Shown here: positions 8,236 to 17,770 of the stretch, in pieces
Numbering within the stretch: the stretch's first letter is position 1
How the letters are laid out: every line of letters begins with the position of its first letter
Assembly (NCBI RefSeq): GCF_008369325.1
Contig: NZ_VOBI01000003.1
Location: forward strand, 186,001 to 250,000
Reading direction: 5' to 3'
Source: Pseudomonas sp. ANT_H12B
GTDB taxonomy: Bacteria > Pseudomonadota > Gammaproteobacteria > Pseudomonadales > Pseudomonadaceae
DNA: 64,000 nucleotides
Notes under the pieces: model-generated
The model's input: the letters and a program-made list of their open reading frames with translations, nothing else
Database searches by the model: none
What the model was told of the DNA's origin: nothing
Made by a program: the position numbers and the translations under genes

Positions 8236-8267
8236 GTTTTCAGGTGTGCTTGGCATCACCTGAAAAC
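8236..8267. repeat. Perfect inverted repeat next to the tRNA-Phe 3' end
   Basis: GTTTTCAGGTG (8236-8246) and CACCTGAAAAC (8257-8267) are 11-bp perfect arms with a 10-base loop. The repeat ends 6 bp from the CCA end of tRNA-Phe. It could be part of an att or excision site, or a processing hairpin. Confidence 0.7.
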
Positions 8268-8273
8268 GAAAGG

Positions 8274-8349
8274 TGGTGCCCAGAGACGGAATCGAACCGC
8301 CGACACGGGGATTTTCAATCCCCTGCTCTACCGACTGAGCTATCTGGGC
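8274..8349 (-). tRNA. tRNA-Phe (GAA)
   Basis: 76 nt with encoded CCA. The acceptor GCCCAGA pairs with TCTGGGC, the D-loop region contains AGCTCAGTCGGTAGAGC, the anticodon arm is GGGGATTGAAAATCCCC with anticodon GAA, and the T-arm is GGTTCGATTCC. Its 3' end is partly duplicated at 3957-3980. Confidence 0.97.
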
Positions 8350-8452
8350 AACGGGGCGCATTAAACGGGTTTTTCGGGGGGTCGTCAAGCAAGTTTTCAA
8401 AAAATATTTAATTATTACCGTCGCTTACGACCCGACCCTCGAAAAATCGCGA

Positions 8453-8725
8453 TTATTCAGCCGGCGGAACGTAGCCGTCAGCCTTGGCGTATTCCTCGCC
8501 GGAAAAGAACTTGTCCATTTCGCCCTGAAGATATTTGCGGTCTTCGGCGTTCATCATGTTCAGGCGTTTTTCGTTGATCAGCAGGGTCTGGTGTTTCTGC
8601 CAGTCGGCCCAGGCCTTGGCGGAGACGTGGTCAAAAATATCCTGACCCTTGGCGCCCGGGAATGGAGCACGGTCCAGGGCGGGCAATTCTTCTTTGTACT
8701 TGCGGCACATGATGGTGCGGGTCAT
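8453..8725 (-). CDS. yggX: YggX, Fe(2+)-trafficking / Fe-S protection protein
   Basis: 90 aa, full length for the family. It contains the conserved [19 protein letters not shown] start with its single reactive cysteine (Cys7), the [23 protein letters not shown] core and a VPP-containing C-terminus. The family is small and cytoplasmic, protects Fe-S clusters from oxidative damage and may handle labile iron. The ATG overlaps the mutY stop by four bases (ATGA), giving translational coupling to mutY, itself an Fe-S enzyme. This coupling is widespread in gammaproteobacteria. Confidence 0.96.
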   Translation of the reverse strand: MTRTIMCRKYKEELPALDRAPFPGAKGQDIFDHVSAKAWADWQKHQTLLINEKRLNMMNAEDRKYLQGEMDKFFSGEEYAKADGYVPPAE

Positions 8726-9789
8726 GACGACTCTCCTGCGTTCAATACGGCGGCCGCGCGTTCGAGCAAGGTTTTGACCGGGGCGGCAAGGCCCAGGCGC
8801 GGCGGGGTGGCGAGGTTATACCAGAGCCAGTCGGCCTCGGCCACGTGATGGCCGGCCTCCTGGACCTGAACCAGCCAGGGTTCGATGGATAGCTGAAAGT
8901 GGCTGAACGTGTGCATCAGGCTTGGCAGTGCCTGTTGGCTGCCCAACTCCAGCGAGTGCTGCGAAGCCAAATGTTGCAGGTCGTCGAGGTCGTCGAGTTC
9001 CGGCAGGCTCCACAAACCGCCCCACAAGCCCGTTGAAGGGCGGCGGTAAAGCAGAATCGCGCCTTCGCCGTTGGCGAGCATCGGCATCAACGTACGCCTC
9101 TGTGGCACGGCTTTGCGCGGTTTGGGGATCGGGTAGCGGGTTTCCAGGCCGAGCATGTGAGCTTCGCAGCCCTTTTCCAGTGGGCAGAGCAGACAGCTCG
9201 GCTTACTGCGGGTGCAAAGCGTGGCGCCCAGATCCATCATCGCTTGGGTGTAGGCGTTGACCCGATCATGCGGCGTGAAGCGCTCAGCGTTCGCCCACAG
9301 CTGTTTCGCGACCTTCGGCTCGCCCGGGTAGCCCTCTTGCGCGGTAAAGCGCGCCAGCACGCGTTTGACGTTGCCATCGAGAATCGGCGCCCGTAGGCCC
9401 ATGCTCAGGCTGGCGATAGCACCCGCCGTGGACAGACCGATACCCGGCAGGTCAACAAGCTTTTCCACATCCCGCGGAAACTCGCCGCCGTATTCGGCAA
9501 CGATGATTTTCGCGGTCTTCTGCAGATTGCGTGCGCGGGTGTAGTAGCCGAGCCCGGTCCACAGGTGCAGCACTTCGTCTTCCGGAGCAGCGGCCAGGGC
9601 TTCGACCGTCGGCAACGAGGCCATGAACCGGTCGAAGTAATTCAGCACGGTGCTGACCTGCGTCTGCTGCAGCATGATTTCCGAAACCCACACCCGATAC
9701 GGCGTGATGCCTTGTTGCCAAGGCAAATCGTGGCGGCCGTGGCGGTCGTACCAATCCAGCACCGCCGATGAAAACTGCTCGGCTCTCAT
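8722..9789 (-). CDS. mutY: Adenine DNA glycosylase MutY
   Basis: 355 aa. It removes adenine mispaired with 8-oxoguanine. Seen in order: the HhH-GPD catalytic domain with the [15 protein letters not shown] motif and the helix-hairpin-helix [14 protein letters not shown] (Ser where EndoIII has its catalytic Lys, as expected for MutY); [13 protein letters not shown], whose Asp is the general catalytic residue; the [4Fe-4S] ligands in [17 protein letters not shown] (C-X6-C-X2-C-X5-C); and a C-terminal NUDIX-like 8-oxoG recognition domain with HTFSHF. The ATG overlaps the asmA stop (ATGA). Confidence 0.97.
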   Translation of the reverse strand: MRAEQFSSAVLDWYDRHGRHDLPWQQGITPYRVWVSEIMLQQTQVSTVLNYFDRFMASLPTVEALAAAPEDEVLHLWTGLGYYTRARNLQKTAKIIVAEYGGEFPRDVEKLVDLPGIGLSTAGAIASLSMGLRAPILDGNVKRVLARFTAQEGYPGEPKVAKQLWANAERFTPHDRVNAYTQAMMDLGATLCTRSKPSCLLCPLEKGCEAHMLGLETRYPIPKPRKAVPQRRTLMPMLANGEGAILLYRRPSTGLWGGLWSLPELDDLDDLQHLASQHSLELGSQQALPSLMHTFSHFQLSIEPWLVQVQEAGHHVAEADWLWYNLATPPRLGLAAPVKTLLERAAAVLNAGESS

Positions 9790-12002
9790 CGCTTGAACAG
9801 CCCCTTCAAGGCGTTTTTCAGTTCAGGGCTGACCTTGTCGCCAAGCTTTTCGTCGATTTTTTCACTGATCCGCTCGCCAGCCAGTTTGCTCGCGACCTGG
9901 CCCATGCGCTCGTTATCGAGGCGGCAGGCCTTGGCGCCCAGTTCCAGCGGGCCGCGGCAACGCAGTGGCCACTCGATGCCGACGAACTTTTCGCCAACCT
10001 GGCAGGCCGGGTCCGGCATGTCGCTCTTGTCGCCTTCGACAATGACGCCCACGCGGTAATCCATGCCCAGCACCCGCAGATCGACATCACCGTCACCGTT
10101 GACGGTCATGCCCGGGATGCGCACTTTCAGGTCGGGGTTGCTGGCCACACCGTTACGGAAGGTCAGGTTGCCCTTGAGCTCCTGGAACGGTGTGTCCTTG
10201 CCACGTGGCTCGCCGGTGAGGGATTTGCGGTTGAGGGTGGCGATGCCTTTGCACAGCTGTTGTTCGAGGTTGGCATTGAGCAGTACGCCGTTGTTGATGA
10301 CGAAACTGGCGTTGCCGTTGAGGCTTTCGATCAGCGCGCTCTGGCTGTTGCCGCTGCCGGTCAGGTTGCTGTTGAGCGTGACCAGACCTTTGACCGGCGG
10401 ATTTTTACCCTGGCTTTCGAGGATTTTTTCCACAGGCACTTTGCTGATGTTCGTCTGCATGTTCAGCGCTGGCACCTGCTGGCGCACGTTGAGGGTGCCC
10501 TTGGCTTCGAAGTTGCCGTCGTACAGATCGCCGCGCAGATTCTCCAGTGTCAGCAGGCCGCCCTGGCCGGTGGCCTTGAGCGCCGCGTTCTGGATCGGCA
10601 GTTTTTCGAGGGTCAGTTGGCCGAAGGTCAGGTCAGCGTCTACGTCGAGTTTGCTCAGTCGTTCCACCGGCAACAGGCGTTCGGTGCTCCAGGCTCCTTT
10701 GGTGGGTGCTGGCGGCAGCGGTGTGCTGCCCGCGCCGGCCATGGCATCGGCTTCGGTGCTGGCGACTTCGGCCTGACGGACCTGCGTCGCGCTGCTGGCT
10801 TCGGCAGATTTCGGCGGCAGGTAACGGTCGACGTTGAAAGTGTCGGCCTTGAGGTTCACCCGCAGCGATTGCTTGGCGAAGTCCTCGACAGCAATGCGGC
10901 CGGTGAAGGTGCTGTCGTCCACTTTCAGATTGATATCGTCAAGCGACAGGCTTGTGGGCGTGCCCGCAAGACGGCTGGCCAGCTCGACTTTGCTCAGGCT
11001 GCCTTCGGCCATGGCCGGGAGTTTCTGGCCGATACTGTCAACGAATTTGGCCAGGTCGAACTGAGCAATCGACAGGCCGCCACTGATTTGCGGGGTCTTG
11101 TCGAGGTCGTTGACCTTCAACTCGCCCAATGCGCGCAATTGGTTGGCAGAGATCTTGATGCCGGTCCATTCGGCGACGTTCGCAGCTTTATCCAGCAGTA
11201 ACTGCCCTTGGGCAGCAAAAGTCATGGTCTTGCCTTGCAGCGGATCGCCGGCGACTTCACCCGACAGTTTCATGTCTTCGAGCTTGTAACGCTGCAACGC
11301 GCGCTCGAAACGCAGCTCGCCATTGAGCTCAGTGCGCACTCGCAAGACCGGTTGATTGGTGCCCAGGAACGCGGTGAGTTTGATTGGGATGTTGGTGGAG
11401 TCATGCACCGGGCCGGTACTCAGCTGGATACTTTCGGCGCTGAACTGCTGGCCGGTTTTTTCGTCGCTGTATTCAACGCGGGCGTTGTTGATGGTCAGGC
11501 TGTCGATGTCCAGGCGGATTGGCTGGGCCGGTTTTTCCGCTTGGGCGGTGGTCTCGGCCGCTGGTTCACCAGAGGTCGCTGGCGGCGTGGCCGGCGCTGG
11601 TGCCTTGCCGATGTCTTGCCAGTTGCCATGGCCGTCCTTGTCGCGGGTCAGGCGCAGGTTCAGGCCTTCGACGCGCACATCGCTCATCTGCACTTCACGG
11701 CGCAGCAGCGGTATCACGCGTACCGACAGACCGAGCATCTGCAAGTCAGCGAACGGTTCGGTGGGCTTGGCCAGGGTCGCGACACTGGCTTCGTGCAATT
11801 CCAGGCCCAGCCACGGGAACAGGCTCCAGCCGATATCGCCATTGAGCGTCAGCTCGATGTGGGCCTTGTCGCGGGCAATCTGGCGAATCTCGTCTTTATA
11901 GTCGTTGGGATCGAAGAGGTGCGTCAGGGCAAAGCCCAGCGCCACAATGATCAGCAACAGCCCGAGAAGCACCAGCCCCAGGATTTTGCCGAACGCTTTC
12001 AT
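9786..12002 (-). CDS. asmA: AsmA family protein
   Basis: 738 aa, anchored by an N-terminal helix (residues about 7-27, ILGLVLLGLLLIIVALGFAL), with the rest in the periplasm. The FDPNDYKDEIRQIARDK segment right after the anchor is the AsmA signature, and the C-terminal half carries the family's repetitive beta-strand pattern (VTLNSNLTGSG, ASFVINNGVLLNANLEQQL). AsmA-like proteins are thought to form chorein-like grooves that move phospholipid between membranes; which role this one has is not known. A Pro/Ala-rich insertion (APATPPATSGEPAAETTAQ) lies near residue 138. It is first in the asmA-mutY-yggX unit. Confidence 0.93.
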   Translation of the reverse strand: MKAFGKILGLVLLGLLLIIVALGFALTHLFDPNDYKDEIRQIARDKAHIELTLNGDIGWSLFPWLGLELHEASVATLAKPTEPFADLQMLGLSVRVIPLLRREVQMSDVRVEGLNLRLTRDKDGHGNWQDIGKAPAPATPPATSGEPAAETTAQAEKPAQPIRLDIDSLTINNARVEYSDEKTGQQFSAESIQLSTGPVHDSTNIPIKLTAFLGTNQPVLRVRTELNGELRFERALQRYKLEDMKLSGEVAGDPLQGKTMTFAAQGQLLLDKAANVAEWTGIKISANQLRALGELKVNDLDKTPQISGGLSIAQFDLAKFVDSIGQKLPAMAEGSLSKVELASRLAGTPTSLSLDDINLKVDDSTFTGRIAVEDFAKQSLRVNLKADTFNVDRYLPPKSAEASSATQVRQAEVASTEADAMAGAGSTPLPPAPTKGAWSTERLLPVERLSKLDVDADLTFGQLTLEKLPIQNAALKATGQGGLLTLENLRGDLYDGNFEAKGTLNVRQQVPALNMQTNISKVPVEKILESQGKNPPVKGLVTLNSNLTGSGNSQSALIESLNGNASFVINNGVLLNANLEQQLCKGIATLNRKSLTGEPRGKDTPFQELKGNLTFRNGVASNPDLKVRIPGMTVNGDGDVDLRVLGMDYRVGVIVEGDKSDMPDPACQVGEKFVGIEWPLRCRGPLELGAKACRLDNERMGQVASKLAGERISEKIDEKLGDKVSPELKNALKGLFKR

Positions 12003-12080
12003 GGGCGAGTCCTTGTAATTAGTCGAATTCGAAATTTAGCCGGGGAGTATAGCGCTCCAAAGCGGACGACCGGGCAGTGA

Positions 12081-12485
12081 TCACGTCGGCAACACATCCA
12101 GCGGCACTTTCAGTTTGGCGGCCAGTGCTTGCGCCTCCAGGTGCCCGGCCGGCGCCAGCAAACGCAATGTCGCACCCGATTGCGACGCCATTTTCTGTGC
12201 TTCGTTCACCAGTCGCTCGGCGACACCACGACGACGGGTAATTTTTCTGACGCATAGTCGGGACAGATGCCACACATACTGATGCCGTTGCAGGCGTGCT
12301 GCGCCCAATAGGCGATCGTTGAAGCGGCCGGCAATCAGCGAGCCGTCCTGCAGGCAGCTTTCGATCAAATGCACTTCCCCGGCAAACGGGATAAACAGCC
12401 AGTCCGGCGCATCGCGATAGATCTTTTGCAGATCTTGCTGATCCTGATAAGTAGCTTCGTTCAGCGGCTCAACTATGATCGGCAT
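12081..12485 (-). CDS. PanM/PanZ-type GNAT protein (acetyl-CoA sensor family)
   Basis: 134 aa. It is a single GNAT domain with the acetyl-CoA-binding pyrophosphate loop recognisable as VRKITRRRGVAERLV. The N-terminus (MPIIVEPLNEATYQDQQDL) and overall length fit the PanM (PanZ) family, which in enterics promotes maturation of aspartate decarboxylase PanD in response to CoA. Catalytic acetylation is not expected in that family. Function here is inferred from the family only, since panD is not nearby. Confidence 0.75.
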   Translation of the reverse strand: MPIIVEPLNEATYQDQQDLQKIYRDAPDWLFIPFAGEVHLIESCLQDGSLIAGRFNDRLLGAARLQRHQYVWHLSRLCVRKITRRRGVAERLVNEAQKMASQSGATLRLLAPAGHLEAQALAAKLKVPLDVLPT

Positions 12486-12709
12486 GACGGTTCCTTCGGT
12501 GGTACGAGAACAGACAACATATAAAAAGGTGATATCACTTTGGTTTTTCTGTCACGTACAGATGGTAACCTCTGCCGGTTCGTCCGTCCTTCTGCGACTT
12601 GACGTCGCACCAAAATGGAGCTTCACCCCGAGAAAACAGTCATGCGTGCGCATAAAGGCTGGGGGTGAAGAGTGGCAGGCGAACCATACTAATAATTGGG
12701 GGATACACA

Positions 12710-14374
12710 ATGACCACGAGCATTACGGCGGACGGCTTCACGGCTGACCAGCCCTCGTTCCTGTCCAAGGAACGCATCATCGCCAAGCCCGGTTTCAACC
12801 GCTGGCTGGTACCACCGGCCGCACTGGCCATCCATCTTTGCATCGGCATGGCCTACGGCTTCTCGGTGTTTTGGTTGCCACTGTCCAAAGCCTTGGGTGT
12901 GACCAAGGCAACGGCCTGTGCGCCGGACATGAGCTTTATCGCTCAAGTCTTTTCATCTCAATGTGACTGGCCGATCTCGATGCTCGGCTGGATCTACACC
13001 CTGTTCTTCATCTTCCTCGGCTGTTCGGCAGCGATCTGGGGTGGCTGGCTGGAACACGCAGGGCCGCGCAAGGCCGGTGTTGTGTCAGCGCTGTGCTGGT
13101 GTGGCGGTCTGCTGATTTCAGCGCTGGGGGTGTATACCCACCAGATCTGGCTGATGTGGATCGGCTCCGGGGTCATTGGCGGTATCGGCCTCGGGCTGGG
13201 TTACATCTCGCCGGTCTCGACCCTGATCAAGTGGTTCCCGGACAAGCGCGGTATGGCGACCGGCATGGCAATCATGGGGTTCGGCGGTGGCGCGATGGTC
13301 GGTGCTCCACTGGCTGCGGCACTTATGGGCCATTTCGCTTCGCCAACCAGCGTCGGCGTATGGCAGAGCTTCCTGGTGATGGCTGCGATCTACTTCGTGT
13401 TCATGATCGGTGGCGCACTGTCCTACCGCGTTCCGCCAACCGGCTGGAAGCCTGAAGGCTGGACCGCTCCGGCGAAGAAAGCGTCGAACGCGATGATCAC
13501 TCATCGTCACGTTCACGTGAACGTTGCGTGGAAAACCCCGCAATTCCGTTTGGTGTGGCTGGTGCTGTGCCTGAACGTTTCGGCGGGCATCGGCATCCTC
13601 GGCATGGCTTCGCCGCTGTTGCAGGAAGTATTCGGTGGCAAATTGATCGGCGTTGACCTGCCATTTGGTCAACTGGACGCCGGGCAACTGGCTTCGATCG
13701 CGGCGATTGCTGCCGGTTTCACTGGTTTGCTGAGCCTGTTCAACATCGGTGGCCGGTTCTTCTGGGCTTCGTTCTCGGACTACCTGGGTCGCAAAAACAC
13801 CTATTTCGTGTTTTTCGCACTGGGCTTTGCCTTGTACGCGCTGATCCCGAACCTCGGTCACTTGGGCAGCGTTGCGCTGTTCGTGGCGGCGTTTTGCATC
13901 ATTCTGTCGATGTACGGCGGTGGTTTTGCGACGGTGCCGGCTTACCTGGCTGACTTGTTCGGTACGCAAATGGTCGGCGCGATCCACGGTCGTCTGTTGA
14001 CGGCGTGGGCGGCGGCGGGCGTGTTGGGTCCGGTGTTGGTGAACTACCTGCGCGAGTATCAGCTGAGCATCGGCGTTGAACGCGCCGCGGCGTATGACAT
14101 CACTTTGTACATCCTCGCAGGCCTGCTGGTGCTGGGTTTCCTGTGCAACCTGATGGTTCGTCCGGTGGCTGACAAGTACTTCATGACCGACGCTGAACTG
14201 GCTGCCGAACAGGCGCTGGGCCACGACAAGGGTGCTGATGCCAGTACTTCGCTGGAGTGGAAAGCGGCGCCTGGCACGCGTCCGTTGGCGATTGCAGCGT
14301 GGCTGGTGGTGGGGATTCCGTTGGCGTGGGGTGTTTGGATTACCCTGCAAAAAACCGCAGTCCTGTTCCACTAA
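12710..14374 (+). CDS. OFA-family MFS transporter
   Basis: 554 aa from the ATG at 12710 (GGGGG upstream, spacing good); the upstream in-frame ATG at 12665 has no such site. It shows about 12 hydrophobic helices, the MFS loop motif RKNTYF after helix 8 and the segment GLGLGYISPVSTLIKWFPDKRGMATG, typical of the oxalate/formate antiporter (OFA) branch. A cytoplasmic tail (TDAELAAEQALGHDKGADAS) and an additional C-terminal helix extend the usual length. Its substrate is likely a small carboxylate but is not determined. A 224-base region precedes it without another gene. A REP pair follows. Confidence 0.85.
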   Translation: MTTSITADGFTADQPSFLSKERIIAKPGFNRWLVPPAALAIHLCIGMAYGFSVFWLPLSKALGVTKATACAPDMSFIAQVFSSQCDWPISMLGWIYTLFFIFLGCSAAIWGGWLEHAGPRKAGVVSALCWCGGLLISALGVYTHQIWLMWIGSGVIGGIGLGLGYISPVSTLIKWFPDKRGMATGMAIMGFGGGAMVGAPLAAALMGHFASPTSVGVWQSFLVMAAIYFVFMIGGALSYRVPPTGWKPEGWTAPAKKASNAMITHRHVHVNVAWKTPQFRLVWLVLCLNVSAGIGILGMASPLLQEVFGGKLIGVDLPFGQLDAGQLASIAAIAAGFTGLLSLFNIGGRFFWASFSDYLGRKNTYFVFFALGFALYALIPNLGHLGSVALFVAAFCIILSMYGGGFATVPAYLADLFGTQMVGAIHGRLLTAWAAAGVLGPVLVNYLREYQLSIGVERAAAYDITLYILAGLLVLGFLCNLMVRPVADKYFMTDAELAAEQALGHDKGADASTSLEWKAAPGTRPLAIAAWLVVGIPLAWGVWITLQKTAVLFH

Positions 14375-14395
14375 GTTAAGTAAGCGCATCACCCT

Positions 14396-14485
14396 TGTGG
14401 GAGTGAGCCTGCTCGCGATAGCGGTCTGACAGTCGACAGAGATGTTGAATGTGATGGCCTCATCGCGAGCAGGCTCACTCCCACA
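14396..14485. repeat. REP pair (inverted)
   Basis: TGTGGGAGTGAGCCTGCTCGCGATAGCGG at the left is repeated in reverse complement at the right, with a 35-base centre. It is the P. fluorescens-type REP (BIME-like pair), downstream of the OFA transporter. Confidence 0.9.
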
Positions 14486-14598
14486 TTTGTTTTGTGGTGT
14501 GGGCAAATGGCTTGTATGGACATGTCTAGCGCTGACAGCACTGAATTCAGTCCGTCAGTCATATCACCTCCCGTGTTTCTGTTTCCGGCCCGCGCCCC

Positions 14599-14604
14599 TA
14601 TAAT
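14599..14604 (+). promoter_or_regulatory. Candidate -10 box of the his operon
   Basis: A consensus TATAAT 39 bases before the hisB ATG. No good -35 is visible 16-18 bases upstream, so the assignment rests on the -10 alone. Confidence 0.45.
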
Positions 14605-14642
14605 GGTTGCCTTTTTCGCCCAATGATTTTGCGGAGCTGGTG

Positions 14643-15236
14643 ATGGCCGAACGTAAGGCGTCAGTCGAGCGCGACACTCTGGAAACCCAGATCAAAGCCT
14701 CGATCAACCTGGATGGCACCGGAAAGGCCCGATTTGATATCGGTGTTCCTTTTCTTGAGCACATGCTGGACCAGATCGCCCGTCACGGGCTGATCGACCT
14801 GGATATTGTCAGCAAGGGCGACCTGCATATCGACGACCACCACACGGTGGAAGACGTCGGTATCACCCTGGGTCAGGCCTTTGCCAAAGCCATCGGCGAC
14901 AAGAAAGGCATCCGTCGCTACGGCCACGCCTACGTGCCGCTCGATGAAGCGCTGTCGCGCGTGGTGATCGACTTCTCCGGCCGTCCAGGCCTGCAGATGC
15001 ACGTTCCCTACACCCGCGCCACCGTCGGCGGCTTCGATGTTGACCTGTTCCAGGAATTCTTCCAGGGCTTCGTCAACCACGCCCTCGTCAGCCTGCACAT
15101 CGACAACCTGCGTGGCACCAACACCCACCACCAGATCGAGACTGTGTTCAAGGCTTTCGGCCGCGCACTGCGCATGGCCGTAGAGCTCGATGACCGCATG
15201 GCCGGTCAGATGCCATCGACCAAAGGCGTTCTGTAA
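14643..15236 (+). CDS. hisB: Imidazoleglycerol-phosphate dehydratase
   Basis: 197 aa, the monofunctional form. It catalyses the dehydration of imidazole glycerol phosphate in histidine synthesis. The ATG at 14643 has GGAG seven bases upstream; a 12-codon longer frame has no ribosome site. Metal-binding motifs are clear: [24 protein letters not shown] and a second copy [15 protein letters not shown]. It is followed by hisH with a one-base overlap (TAATG). Confidence 0.97.
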   Translation: MAERKASVERDTLETQIKASINLDGTGKARFDIGVPFLEHMLDQIARHGLIDLDIVSKGDLHIDDHHTVEDVGITLGQAFAKAIGDKKGIRRYGHAYVPLDEALSRVVIDFSGRPGLQMHVPYTRATVGGFDVDLFQEFFQGFVNHALVSLHIDNLRGTNTHHQIETVFKAFGRALRMAVELDDRMAGQMPSTKGVL

Positions 15237-15874
15237 TGCAGACGGTCGCGGTTATCGATTACGGCATGGGTAACCTGCACTCGGTGGCCAAGGCCCTCGA
15301 GCACGTCGGTGCCGGCAAGGTCCTGATCACCAGCGATGCCGATGTGATTCGCGAAGCAGACCGGGTGGTATTTCCCGGCGTCGGCGCGATTCGCGACTGC
15401 ATGGCGGAGATCCGCCGCCTGGGCTTCGACTCGCTGGTGCGAGAAGTCAGCCAGGATCGTCCGTTCCTCGGCATCTGCGTGGGCATGCAAGCCTTGCTCG
15501 ACAGCAGTGAAGAGAACGACGGCGTCGACTGCATCGGCCTGTTCCCGGGCGCGGTGAAGTTCTTCGGCAAAGACCTGCATGAAGATGGCGAGCACCTGAA
15601 AGTCCCGCACATGGGCTGGAACGAAGTGAAGCAGACGGTGAGTCACCCGCTGTGGCACAACATTCCGGACCTTGCGCGATTCTACTTCGTGCACAGCTAC
15701 TACATCGCTGCCGGCAATGCGCGGCAGGTGGTGGGTGGTGGTCACTACGGTGTCGATTTCGCCGCCGCGCTGGCCGATGGCTCGCGTTTCGCCGTGCAGT
15801 TCCACCCGGAGAAGAGCCATACCCATGGCCTGCAATTACTGCAGAACTTCGCCGCGTGGGATGGTCGCTGGTAA
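15236..15874 (+). CDS. hisH: Imidazole glycerol phosphate synthase, glutaminase subunit
   Basis: 212 aa. It supplies ammonia from glutamine to HisF. Class I amidotransferase triad: the nucleophile Cys in [11 protein letters not shown] (about residue 81) and His/Glu in [11 protein letters not shown] near the C-terminus. The glycine-rich [11 protein letters not shown] segment and FVHSYY are also typical. The start codon overlaps the hisB stop by one base, and DUF2164 follows directly. Confidence 0.97.
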   Translation: MQTVAVIDYGMGNLHSVAKALEHVGAGKVLITSDADVIREADRVVFPGVGAIRDCMAEIRRLGFDSLVREVSQDRPFLGICVGMQALLDSSEENDGVDCIGLFPGAVKFFGKDLHEDGEHLKVPHMGWNEVKQTVSHPLWHNIPDLARFYFVHSYYIAAGNARQVVGGGHYGVDFAAALADGSRFAVQFHPEKSHTHGLQLLQNFAAWDGRW

Positions 15875-16132
15875 ATGGCTGCCAAAAAGAAGCCGCCGAT
15901 CCTGACCCTCACTCCCGAGCAGGAGAACGAGGCCAATCACAAGATCAAACGCTTCATGGAAGATCGCTTCGAACTGGACCTGGGTTCGTTCGAAGCGGCT
16001 GAGATCCTTGAGCTGTTTACCCGTGAAATTGCGCCGCACTATTACAACAGGGCGATTTTCGATGTGCAGACGCACCTTAAAGAAAGGTTCGAAAGCATCG
16101 AAAGCGACCTGTGGGCGCTCGAGAAAAACTGA
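15875..16132 (+). CDS. DUF2164 family protein
   Basis: 85 aa, with a start codon immediately after the hisH stop. The segment RFMEDRFELDLGSFEAAEILELFTREIAPHYYNRAI (read in parts) is the hallmark of DUF2164, a small helical family of unknown function commonly found in Pseudomonas between hisH and hisA. No catalytic motif is visible. A histidine-linked role is suggested only by its conserved position. Confidence 0.85.
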   Translation: MAAKKKPPILTLTPEQENEANHKIKRFMEDRFELDLGSFEAAEILELFTREIAPHYYNRAIFDVQTHLKERFESIESDLWALEKN

Positions 16133-16174
16133 TTTTCGAGCGAAGCTGAACAATCGAATTTGAAGGTTTGCCAG

Positions 16175-16912
16175 ATGCTGATTATTCCCGCTATCGATCT
16201 CAAAGACGGTGCCTGTGTTCGTCTGCGCCAGGGCCGCATGGAAGATTCCACGGTGTTCTCCGATGACCCGGTGAGCATGGCTGCCAAGTGGGTGGAGGGC
16301 GGTTGCCGCCGTCTGCATCTGGTCGACCTGAACGGTGCTTTCGAAGGCCAGCCGGTCAACGGTGAAGTGGTCACCGCCATCGCCAAGCGCTACCCGAACC
16401 TGCCGATCCAGATCGGCGGCGGTATCCGTTCCCTGGAAACCATCGAGCATTACGTGAAAGCGGGTGTGAGCTACGTGATCATCGGCACCAAAGCCGTGAA
16501 AGATCCGGCTTTCGTTGCTGAAGCCTGCCGCGCGTTCCCGGGCAAAGTGATTGTTGGTCTCGACGCTAAAGATGGTTTCGTCGCCACTGACGGCTGGGCT
16601 GAAATCAGCACCATTCAGGTCATCGACCTGGCCAAGCGATTCGAAGCCGACGGTGTGTCTGCGATCGTTTATACCGACATCGCCAAAGACGGCATGATGC
16701 AGGGCTGCAACGTACCGTTCACCGCTGCGCTGGCCGCTGCGACGAAGATTCCGGTGATCGCTTCCGGCGGCATCCACAACCTCGGTGACATCAAGTCGCT
16801 GCTCGACGCCAAGGCGCCCGGCATCATCGGCGCGATCACTGGCCGGGCGATCTACGAAGGCACCCTCGACGTCGCTGAAGCGCAAGCTTTCTGCGATTCG
16901 TACAAAGGCTGA
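16175..16912 (+). CDS. hisA: Phosphoribosylformimino-5-aminoimidazole carboxamide ribotide isomerase
   Basis: 245 aa (beta/alpha)8 barrel. It performs the Amadori isomerisation of ProFAR to PRFAR. The ATG at 16175 follows GAAGG. Catalytic Asp8 is in [10 protein letters not shown], and the second Asp is in [13 protein letters not shown]. Phosphate-binding loops are QIGGGIRS and ASGGIHN. It is followed by hisF after nine bases. Confidence 0.97.
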   Translation: MLIIPAIDLKDGACVRLRQGRMEDSTVFSDDPVSMAAKWVEGGCRRLHLVDLNGAFEGQPVNGEVVTAIAKRYPNLPIQIGGGIRSLETIEHYVKAGVSYVIIGTKAVKDPAFVAEACRAFPGKVIVGLDAKDGFVATDGWAEISTIQVIDLAKRFEADGVSAIVYTDIAKDGMMQGCNVPFTAALAAATKIPVIASGGIHNLGDIKSLLDAKAPGIIGAITGRAIYEGTLDVAEAQAFCDSYKG

Positions 16913-16921
16913 GGACTGATC

Positions 16922-17692
16922 ATGGCGCTGGCCAAACGCATCATCCCTTGCCTGGACGTGGATAACGGCCGGGTGGTCAAGGGCGTCAAGTTTGAGAACA
17001 TCCGCGACGCCGGTGACCCGGTGGAAATCGCCCGTCGCTATGACGAGCAGGGTGCCGACGAGATTACCTTTCTCGACATCACTGCCAGCGTCGATGGTCG
17101 CGATACCACGCTGCATACCGTCGAGCGCATGGCCAGCCAGGTGTTCATCCCGCTGACCGTGGGTGGTGGCGTGCGCACCGTGCAGGACATTCGCAACCTG
17201 CTGAATGCCGGTGCGGACAAGGTCTCGATCAACACTGCTGCGGTGTTCAATCCGGAATTCGTTGGCGAAGCGGCGCAGCATTTCGGCTCGCAGTGCATTG
17301 TTGTCGCCATTGATGCCAAGAAGGTTTCCGGTCCGGGTGAAATTCCGCGCTGGGAAATCTTCACCCATGGCGGTCGCAAACCTACCGGTCTCGATGCCGT
17401 CGAGTGGGCGAAGAAGATGGAAAGCCTGGGTGCGGGCGAAATCCTGCTGACCAGCATGGACCAGGACGGCATGAAAAACGGCTTCGACCTGGGCGTCACC
17501 CGCGCGATCAGTGATGCCTTGGGCATTCCGGTGATTGCGTCCGGTGGTGTCGGCAACCTGCAGCATTTGGCCGACGGCATTATCGAAGGTCACGCCAGCG
17601 CGGTATTGGCGGCGAGTATTTTCCACTTCGGCGAATACACCGTGCAGGAAGCCAAGGCCTACATGGCTCATCGCGGCATCGTGATGCGGTAA
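16922..17692 (+). CDS. hisF: Imidazole glycerol phosphate synthase, cyclase subunit
   Basis: 256 aa (beta/alpha)8 barrel. It cyclises PRFAR with ammonia from HisH to imidazole glycerol phosphate and AICAR. Catalytic Asp11 lies in [14 protein letters not shown] and Asp130 in VAIDAKKV. The phosphate loops are TVGGGVRT and ASGGVGN. It is the last gene of hisB-hisH-DUF2164-hisA-hisF. Confidence 0.97.
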   Translation: MALAKRIIPCLDVDNGRVVKGVKFENIRDAGDPVEIARRYDEQGADEITFLDITASVDGRDTTLHTVERMASQVFIPLTVGGGVRTVQDIRNLLNAGADKVSINTAAVFNPEFVGEAAQHFGSQCIVVAIDAKKVSGPGEIPRWEIFTHGGRKPTGLDAVEWAKKMESLGAGEILLTSMDQDGMKNGFDLGVTRAISDALGIPVIASGGVGNLQHLADGIIEGHASAVLAASIFHFGEYTVQEAKAYMAHRGIVMR

Positions 17693-17770
17693 ACAACCCG
17701 ATACAGGCCAGTGGACATCATGGCGGGCTCAAGGCACTCTTGGGTACGCCATGGATTCAGGTAGCCAGAC

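Larger units (their letters stand above)
3957..8273. mobile_element. tRNA-Phe genomic islet (degenerate integrative element)
   Basis: About 4.3 kb bounded by the intact tRNA-Phe 3' end (8274) and a 24-bp partial duplicate (3957-3980). Inside are one chemoreceptor gene, a few small ORFs of doubtful status and long stretches of weakly coding DNA rich in palindromes. The chemoreceptor uses more AT-rich codons than the flanking genes (for example gctagc, aaatttct). No integrase, excisionase or conjugation gene is recognisable, so the element is either a decayed remnant or was mobilised in trans. The flanking gene order outside (asmA-mutY-yggX-tRNA-Phe) is typical of Pseudomonas. Confidence 0.7.
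7446..8273. other. Proximal end of the islet, no firm gene
   Basis: 828 bases between the chemoreceptor and tRNA-Phe. ORFs exist on both strands, but none has a good ribosome site or a recognisable family. The stretch ends with three hairpins in 150 bp (8124-8161, 8205-8229, 8236-8267) just before the tRNA 3' end. Confidence 0.5.

Noticed and set aside
9768..11201. 477-aa plus-strand open frame inside asmA
   Set aside because: Antisense to AsmA; composition typical of shadow frames in high-GC DNA.
15836..17671. 611-aa minus-strand open frame opposite hisA and hisF
   Set aside because: Mirror of two clear histidine genes with high third-position GC; no recognisable domain.
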